DNA from: Lentinus brumalis
Taxonomy: Eukaryota > Basidiomycota > Agaricomycetes > Polyporales > Polyporaceae
Reading direction: 5' to 3'
NCBI GenBank assembly: GCA_001792895.1
Contig: MARA01000004.1
Span: forward strand, 2,294,001-2,358,000
Length of the DNA stretch: 64,000 nucleotides
Shown in pieces: positions 57,197-64,000 of the stretch (positions are counted from its first letter, which is position 1; each line of letters opens with the position of its first letter). The position numbers and the translations under genes were made by a program. Below the pieces are notes generated by a model that had not been told where the DNA came from, did not search any database, and saw nothing but the letters and a program-made list of their open reading frames with translations.

Positions 57197-60113
57197 ATGG
57201 AGTTCTCGGGAAGACGCTCGACGATGCAGCCCCATGCGGATCCTTATGGCGGCGCGCGGTCCAACCTACCTGTACCCTCGACGATCAAGAAACCTGCAAG
57301 TGGACATGGAAGGATGTCGTTGGCCGGACCAGCTATACGCGCGCCGTACCCTATGCCGCCGCCATCAAACCCCAGACAGTCACTCATGCGCTCTCAGATG
57401 AACCCTCTTCTTCAGAGCACGAGTAAGCCGCAGAACTATGGGCGCACACCCGTCAACAAGTGAGTATCGACTTTGCGCTTGAAGAGGCTGCTTTGGAACG
57501 AGGCGCACCTGTACACCTATGCTAGACATCTAGGCTCTCGTCACACCGCATGGACTCTGTGTACATCCTGCATCCCTTTCCCCCTTCGTCTGCTACGGAA
57601 AGAATGTCATGTGGTATGACCGAGAGTGAATGCGCTTCGAAGGCGTTGACGGCGATCATGAAGTCCGGAGCCTCCAACCGTTTCAATGCCGCCTCGAGCA
57701 ACAGATGGGGCAGCCGAGATGGATGGTGCTTGCCTTGTAGACCCGAGGCACTCCGGGCTGCGTACAGAAACTCATAGTACGGAAGAAGGCGTGCGGTGTT
57801 GTATCGCTCATACCATGTTGTGTGTACTCTCCACTCCTTAGTATGCATGATTTTCCTTCCCCTGCTGTTCTGAGCAGCCTTGCTTCAAGTGGCCGATGTT
57901 GAGTTTCCATGCAGTACGGAGATCGTTAACTAACATGCATCTGCGTCATCTTCCTCTTTACAGTAGTCATCGTAGACCGTCTATGTGGACGGGTGGGAAC
58001 CAAGGCGTTGCGCCACCATCCAGTCAAGGATTTGCCAAAGATACACGGCCTCTACGCGACCGTTCCTTCCAGTCCAAGATGCGACAAGACATCTGCGCGT
58101 ATCTCATTCGCCACGACTACCACATAGTTCCTCAGCAACTACAGAGCACCTCAGGAAACACCTTTCGAGACATCTACAAGAAGCTCGTCTCCTGCTTGGA
58201 TCCGAAATGGCCGATAGATATGGAGGCCAAATTCGATGACCTCCTCGTGCAGACACTGAGGGCGCTCAAGTATCCGTACCTCAACCAGATCGACCTGAGG
58301 TGGTTGTCAGCACCCGCAGCAATGCATTCATGGCCCACACTGCTCGGCATGTTGCACTGGCTCGCAGAGCTTGGAAAGGCAGGTCACGTCTCCTGCTGCG
58401 CTGGACACCCTAGCTAATGCCCACTTGCCAGGCTCGAGATCAATATCGGGACAGCGAGGATCCAACGTTGCACGAAATAGACAAGATACCCGTCGAGTTC
58501 GACGACAACATGCACCACCACATGGCTCTCGCACTTGCGCACAATGTCTCCTCCTATGAGCGCTTTTTGGAAGGGGCCAACGACTTCCTTGAACAAGAGA
58601 AGATCTTGGAGGACCGCTACGGTATGTCGCCGTTTCATGGTCGCACAACCATGTCTGAATGCTCTCATAGAGAAGAAGGATGCAAGGGTACTGGCCGACC
58701 TTGAGCAACAACGTGAGAGGTTGAAGGAATTGCAGCTGGACTGGGAGCAACTGAAGAGATCCGCAGTGAGTGGGATGCCGATGATTTGCACTTCGCCGAT
58801 AGCCTGATCAGTCCGTTCGTAGCCGCCATATGAGGAGCTCGTGAAAGACAACGGCTCCCTCAAACGGGACAGGCTGAAGTTTGAGGAAATCCTGCGTCGG
58901 TATGAAGACCGAAGGCAGAAGTGGGTGAGGCAAGTGCAAGACGAGAAGACCGAGCTGGAGTACAACTGTGCGTGCCTGTGCTCTCCCCTGTCCGTCAGAC
59001 ACCAACATGGTTCCCTGCTCAGTGGCAAATCTTGAGAAGCTGCATGCCGAGGAACAGCGGCTCATGGACATAGTGAAGGTGCAGAACCTCACGCCGGAGG
59101 AGGTACTGCGCATGAACACAGAGCACGAAAACCTCTCGCGCGAGCTGGAGTCGCTCAAGCACAAGATCGCAGAGACTTCTCAGGTTGTCGTCCGCCTCGA
59201 GGTCTCGCTCACACGGAAGGTCTCAGACGCAGAGGAGGCACTCGATCAGTACACCAACCTACTCTCGACGCTCGAGCTCTTCCCTCCGTTACCTCCCCCT
59301 CTTGAAGACGTGGACCTCACGATCGACCTCCACTCTGCCGCTGCCAATCCTCAGGGTCTGCTCACCGGTGCAGATATCAGGAAGGTGGTGAAGCCGACGC
59401 TCAACCGCATCGCCGAGATGAAGATGACTGCGAGAGCCGACGTCGAGAGCGACCGCATCAAGGTGGACGACGAGCTCGACCAACTGACGCTGGAGTGCGA
59501 GACGATCGAGGAGGAAGTCCACGAGGTCATGAGCAAGACGAATGCCCTGAACGACCAGGCGGACGAGCTGCGCGAGGTGCGTCTGACATCGACGAGCTTT
59601 CACCCGAACAGCCCGGGATCTGATGAGTTGGACTTTCCTCACCAATGTCTTAGGCGGCACAACAGGAGGCTTTGGTCAGCAACGCCGAGGCGTCGAGACT
59701 GGAGCGGGACCTGGCAGCTGCGCGGACAGCCGCCATGGCGAATGGAGTTGGTGTCAAATCTCGCCTACAGGCGTTACAAATTGCGTACGTCCTCGTGTTA
59801 CCCCCTCCGCTCCTCGTTCCTATCTCCCCGGACATTACTTGCTTCACTGGCTTTCTTGCACACGTCTGTTCTGTCACCTGCCTGTCACCAACTGCCCGCG
59901 CCCTTGCGCAACGTGGAAGGTTCGAGTGCTCATGCTGACTGACCCGGTTCATTTCCTTTTGTTCGCAGATACCGGGAGCAGATAGACAAGGTCAACAGGC
60001 TGAAGGAAGACACCGTACGCGCGGTCATCAAGAACAGCAGCGAGATTGTCGCCTTCAAGGACGAGGTGTCCAAACAGCTCCAGTACCTGAGGGATTTCGC
60101 CGAGGCAAATTGA
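57197..60113 (+). CDS. NDC80: Kinetochore microtubule-binding protein Ndc80/Hec1
   Basis: Forms the main kinetochore-microtubule contact with Nuf2, Spc24 and Spc25. The basic, unstructured N-tail (MEFSGRRSTMQPHADPYGGA, then SNLPVPSTIKKPASGHGRMS) carries Aurora-B-type Arg/Lys-x-Ser/Thr sites. The calponin-homology domain reads RDRSFQSKMRQDICAYLIRH, FRDIYKKLVSCLDPKWPID, VQTLRALKYPYLNQIDLRWL and SWPTLLGMLHWLAELGK. A long coiled coil then runs to the end (LEQQRERLKELQLDWEQLKR, NLTPEEVLRMNTEHENLSRE, DEVSKQLQYLRDFAEAN). First intron about 505 nt (57461-57963), ten times the usual size here. Roughly 690 residues. Confidence 0.95.
57522..57848 (-). other. Antisense open frame inside NDC80 intron 1
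   Basis: A 108-codon frame lies wholly within the unusually long first intron on the opposite strand. It includes LPHLLLEAALKRLEAPDFMI and AVNAFEAHSLSVIPHDILSV. I do not recognise it; it could be a nested gene, part of an old insertion, or chance. Confidence 0.25.
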
Positions 60114-62278
60114 ACCAGCGCTATCTCTCTTGAGTTCCTGACATTTGACAGCTCCTCCCTACCCGGACCCGCTTTCCCTGGCGTTCAATACTTGCTATGC
60201 CGATCACTGTCGATCAGCATTCGCTATAGGCTGGCGAAAACATCTTCATCATGGCTCTCACGACCTTCACGCTCTACGACTCGAGCGGTCTCTATTCATA
60301 TCTTTATGATTCACAGACGATGCACAGCGCTCCTCGGCTATCCCACATTCGTCGTCTTATTCGCATTGTCTGTGTAGTCATCTCAGTGTTGTACATCAGG
60401 GTTCATATCTACAATAGCTATATAGTCGCGGGTACGCATCGCCCAACTTCCTCGAAGTTGTACATTGCGCAAGGCTCTCGCCAACCAGATCATGAACGTT
60501 TCGAAGAGTCTCGTCCGGTTGTTGTCGGCGTCCTAAACAAAGCCCTGAGGAGTCCGACTTCGCCGCGAGTCGGAGGACAGATAGAGCGCTTCCGCAATCC
60601 CCTTCACCGCCAGCTGCGGCAGGCTTATGGCGATGTCAGCCACGTCGAGTCTCGACGTTCAATCTTCCAACGCCGCTCTCCCTGGCGTCAGAGGAGGAAG
60701 CAACTGCCGAATGCGCGTATGGACGGAACATTCTTCACTTGTGGCGCAAACGTGCCGCATTATAGGAACCCATCGGAGACCGAAGATATCGGCCATCTGC
60801 CATGCTGTACAGAACACGGTGCATATGCCGACTAAACTCACGCGCTGGTGGAAGTTTTACGCAATCCAGCCTGCTCTCGGTCGAGGGCAGTGGTCGAGAC
60901 GGAGTGCTGCGATCTCACCCGCCTTGAGAGATTCCCTGCTTGCCATATACTTATATGTATTAGTGAAACTGGTAGGTCCCCGGTCGCAGTGCAGCCCAGC
61001 CCCCCTTGAAGGAGATCCGAGAGAGAGATCAATACCGGGTGGGCTCGTAGTCGGATGTTGTCGCACTGGCAGAGAGCGGCGATCGTTCAGACTGTCACAG
61101 CGGAGCACTTGAGCGCTACCGCGAACACAGCTCTTGCGCAGAACCATATCGCGGCGTGACAGCGAACAACCAGTTAACCAGGCCCGCCTGCATCCTCTCT
61201 CCATCTTTTTTTCTCGCGCCGGGCGATGCCGACGTCTGCATGATACACCTCGGCCGCCAAACATGCAAGATGTCGGAAGCCTAGATTGTGAGGCCAACCC
61301 ATCTTTCCGGGCGACACCCCGCCGGTGGGACCTGCGAGGAGGAGCCTTACTCTGGTACTGGTTCGGCTACATCCATGCATACCGAGTCACCGGCGAAACT
61401 TGCTAGATACGCGTCGCACCACAGAGACGGTATGGGAGCCCAGGAGATACGGGCGAGAGGGCTTCCGCCGGCTGTGTGAAGATCGCTCTCTTTCCGCACC
61501 CTCGCCATGCTCGCGGCGCTTGCCCATCAGGCCTGCTGTCTTCTGGAGCGCATGCGGTCGGAGCCGTGTACGCTCCTTCTGCCCCAACGTGGTACGGATG
61601 CTTGCTGGGAGCGGTCGCTTGCTCACAGTGGGAATACAGCTGCTGGCAGGCGCGGCGGCCTGCGCAATCTGGTGCAGAAAGCACGATGACGCAGAGAGAC
61701 GCAGGGACTTATCCAACGCCACAGCCTATCACCTGTCGAAGCACCGCTTTTTATGCAGTATTTCCCCGTGCTCGTCGCGATGCACTTACGGGCACCACAT
61801 GACGAAAAAGGGCAGCAGTCGAAGAATCGACATTGACGTCTCCCGTCGACGTCGACTTGTGCAGGACAGGGTACGGAAGAATGTGTGAAGTCATAACTTG
61901 TCCACTCACGCTCCGAAGTTTAGGACATGCGGCCTTCCCATTTGCCCGTGGAATTCTCGGGAGCTGTGGAGGCGCGTTCTCACCACGGTCCTGGGTCTGC
62001 GCCCCCCGTATGGGCCTGTGACAATCCCAGTCCGGGTACGAAGTGTGATCTGCCGGACTGCCTTTCTGCGACACGTCCTTCCCTGCGTGGGCGCGCAAGA
62101 TGTTCGTCCTCGATCTCACACTCCGTGCCTGCTTCGCGCCCACAGAATGGATAAAGGCCGGGAGGACTTATGTCGGACAGACCCGACCCCCTCCCGTCCC
62201 GTGTAGCGGTCTATCAGTCGACCTTTGCTACTAGCCTTCTTCCTCTGGACAATCACCGCACGACTGCTCGCCACTGTC
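60114..62278. other. 2.2-kb spacer downstream of NDC80
   Basis: Frames on both strands are short, Arg/Ser-rich and without motifs or consistent splice sites. It must contain the NDC80 3' UTR and the promoter of the membrane-protein gene. No repeats noticed. Confidence 0.4.
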
Positions 62279-64000
62279 ATGTCGTCAGAACCCAGCCCGC
62301 GAGGTGCCGCCCCTGCATACGACGAGGCTGAGAAGGGCACGCTGGACAAGGTCTACCCTGTCGACAAGAAGCCACTCGCCTTTCCCTCGGACGAGAAGAA
62401 GGACCTCTTCACCAATGAGAAGAAGGAGGTCGCCGCGTTCAACGTGCCCCAGGTCAAAAAGGACCCGTATATGGCGCAGAAAGGCAAGAAGCAGCCGGCA
62501 TCCAAGACGATTCTCTTCAAGCTGTGGTACAACACTTATCGGTGAGTAGCGGCTTCATCTAAAGTCGCGGACAGGGCTCACCGTATTATGATCGCAGTAA
62601 ACTGTTCACTATTACGTTCTCGATCAACGTGATCATGTTCGGGTTCGCGGTGTCTGGACACTGGCCATACGCGACCAAGTACGCTGGTGCCTTCGCCGTC
62701 GCCAACTTCAACGTCTCAATCCTCATGCGCAACGAAGTATTCGGTCGCTGTCTGTACTTCCTCGTCAACACCTTGTTCGCCAAGGTATGTCATCACATTC
62801 CGGTGCGATTGCAACCGCTAACTGGACCGCTCAGTGGCCGCCTCTGTGGTGGCGTCTAGGCTGCACTTCGGTACTCCAGGTGAATGCCGTACCTTGACTC
62901 CATTGAGGTCTCATCACTGACCTGTGCCCAACAGCATCTTGGCGGTATTCACTCCGGCTGCGCAGTATCCGGCATAATGTGGCTGACATACAAGGTCGTG
63001 AACACGTATCGCAACCACATCAACGAGAACAACGCCATCCTCGTCGTCGGCCTGCTCACAAACGTGGCGGTAATCGTGACAGCTGTGGCGGCATTCCCAT
63101 GGGTTCGCAATACCCACCACAAGTACGTACGCCAAAGGCTAACATGGCTGACGACGGCTTATGCATAATCCACAGCGTCTTCGAGCGGCACCACCGATTT
63201 GTAGGCTGGACTGCGCTGTTCCTGACCTGTAAGCAGATCATTTCTCACAGACGTGGGTCCAGGCTGATGCGTCTCCGAAGGGGGCTTCACGATCATGGGC
63301 GACATCTACGACACTGAGAACCGGCAATGGATCCCAGACGGCCGGCACCTTGTCCGCCAACAGGACTTCTGGTATGTCATGGGCATGACGACTTGGATCG
63401 TTCTCCCCTGGATCTGCACGCGCGAGGTTCCTGTCGACATCGAGCTGGTCAGTCATTTCAGCGTTCGAGTCATGGACGAAACTGATAGGTGAATGCAGCC
63501 CTCTCCCAAGGTGGCCATCGTCCGGTTCCGGCGTGGGATGCAACAAGGACTGCTCGGTCGCATTAGTCGAAGCGCCGTGAAGGAATACCATGCATTTGGA
63601 ATTATTTCGTACGTGCTCCTCTCCCGAGTCTTGCCTCGCACGCTGACGAAGGTCGATAACAGAGAGGGCACCCACGCGAAGTACCATTACATGATTTGCG
63701 GTGTGCAAGGTCCGTTGCTTCCGTCCGCGTTGCTCCAAAAACGGCTCCCGAGCCCTCTTCTGCAGGTGACTTCACACGGAGCCTCGTCAACGACCCCCCT
63801 CGGACCCTCTGGACGCGTGAACTGAAGGTGCGTACGACATCGCATGATCAGCCCGCAGTGGCATTGACCGAAGTGTGTTCGCATACCAGTTCGCCGGCGT
63901 GTCCAACACCTCCACTCTCTACAAGCGCGGTATCCGCATTTGCACCGGAACCGGTATCGGCGCCGCCCTCTCAACATGCATCCAGTCTCCCTACTGGTGC
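62279..64000 (+). CDS. Polytopic membrane protein, ferric-reductase-like (3' end outside window)
   Basis: A charged cytosolic N-tail (Lys/Glu/Pro-rich, MSSEPSPRGAAPAYDEAEKG start) precedes several hydrophobic segments: KLFTITFSINVIMFGFAVSG, then PPLWWRLGCTSVLQHLGG, HSGCAVSGIMWLTYKVV, AILVVGLLTNVAVIVTAVAA, FERHHRFVGWTALFLTW and FWYVMGMTTWIVLPWICT. Histidines in HLGGIHSGC and NTHH...FERHHRF could bind haem. The soluble part has VAIVRFRRGMQQGLLGRISR, EYHAFGII, YHYMICGVQGDFTRSLV and RGIRICTGTGIGAALSTCIQ, where a Gly-rich loop resembles an NAD(P)-binding turn. At least seven introns, including a 51-nt one that yields LTWGFTIMGD. A redox role is inferred by resemblance only; the C-terminus is not in the window. 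Confidence 0.72.

Noticed and set aside
1..64000. Transposons with intact transposase or reverse transcriptase, CRISPR arrays, rRNA genes
   Set aside because: None found: no DDE, RT or helicase motifs in any frame I read, and no regularly spaced repeats.

Overview
The window looks like nuclear DNA of a filamentous basidiomycete, most likely an Agaricomycete; a polypore-like fungus is my inference, not shown. The evidence is GC-rich DNA, compact genes broken by many GT-AG introns of about 50-65 nt, and fungal versions of conserved eukaryotic genes. I see no prokaryotic features, CRISPR array, rRNA or convincing tRNA. Gene models were spliced by hand, so exon edges are approximate unless stated.

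Layout. 1-13.3 kb is dense housekeeping: SHQ1 (-), anthranilate synthase component I (+), mitochondrial uS2m (-), SSB-type Hsp70 (+), RFC2 (-), CAF-1 large subunit (+) and SPC24 (-). 13.5-25.2 kb is gene-poor and carries minus-strand copies of a family of very small Zn(II)2Cys6 proteins, some intact and some decayed. 25.6-32.5 kb holds TMA20/MCT-1 and XPO1/CRM1 (both -). 33.7-39.2 kb carries more copies of the same small zinc-cluster family, now on the plus strand. 41.4-53 kb has an SRR1-domain protein (+), an acidic protein (-), CDC27/APC3 (-), CCT1 (-) and an unknown Ser/Pro-rich protein (-). 53.5-64 kb has an MIT/coiled-coil NRBF2/Atg38-like protein (+), MOG1 (-), NDC80 (+) and a polytopic membrane protein cut by the window end (+).

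The most unusual content is the zinc-cluster family. Five members can be spliced into open frames of about 110-350 residues. They consist of one, two or three GAL4-type clusters (C-x2-C-x6-C-x7-12-C-x2-C-x6-C), a short low-complexity linker and a C-terminal aromatic motif (FFDVVL, YWSVVL, HWLICF, WWDVCM, WWEVCL). Introns interrupt the clusters at fixed places and phases, and no fungal transcription-factor middle domain is present. At least four decayed relatives lie among them.

Shared themes. Several genes serve chromosome replication and segregation: RFC2 and CAF-1 share a 150-bp divergent promoter with an MCB box (ACGCGT), NDC80 and MOG1 share one with two MCB boxes, and SPC24, NDC80 and CDC27 act at the kinetochore or anaphase. 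trpE has a Gcn4/Cpc1-type TGACTCA element upstream. Three conserved reading frames (trpE, RFC2, the acidic protein) each need one extra base at a C/G homopolymer, which points to assembly indels rather than pseudogenes.
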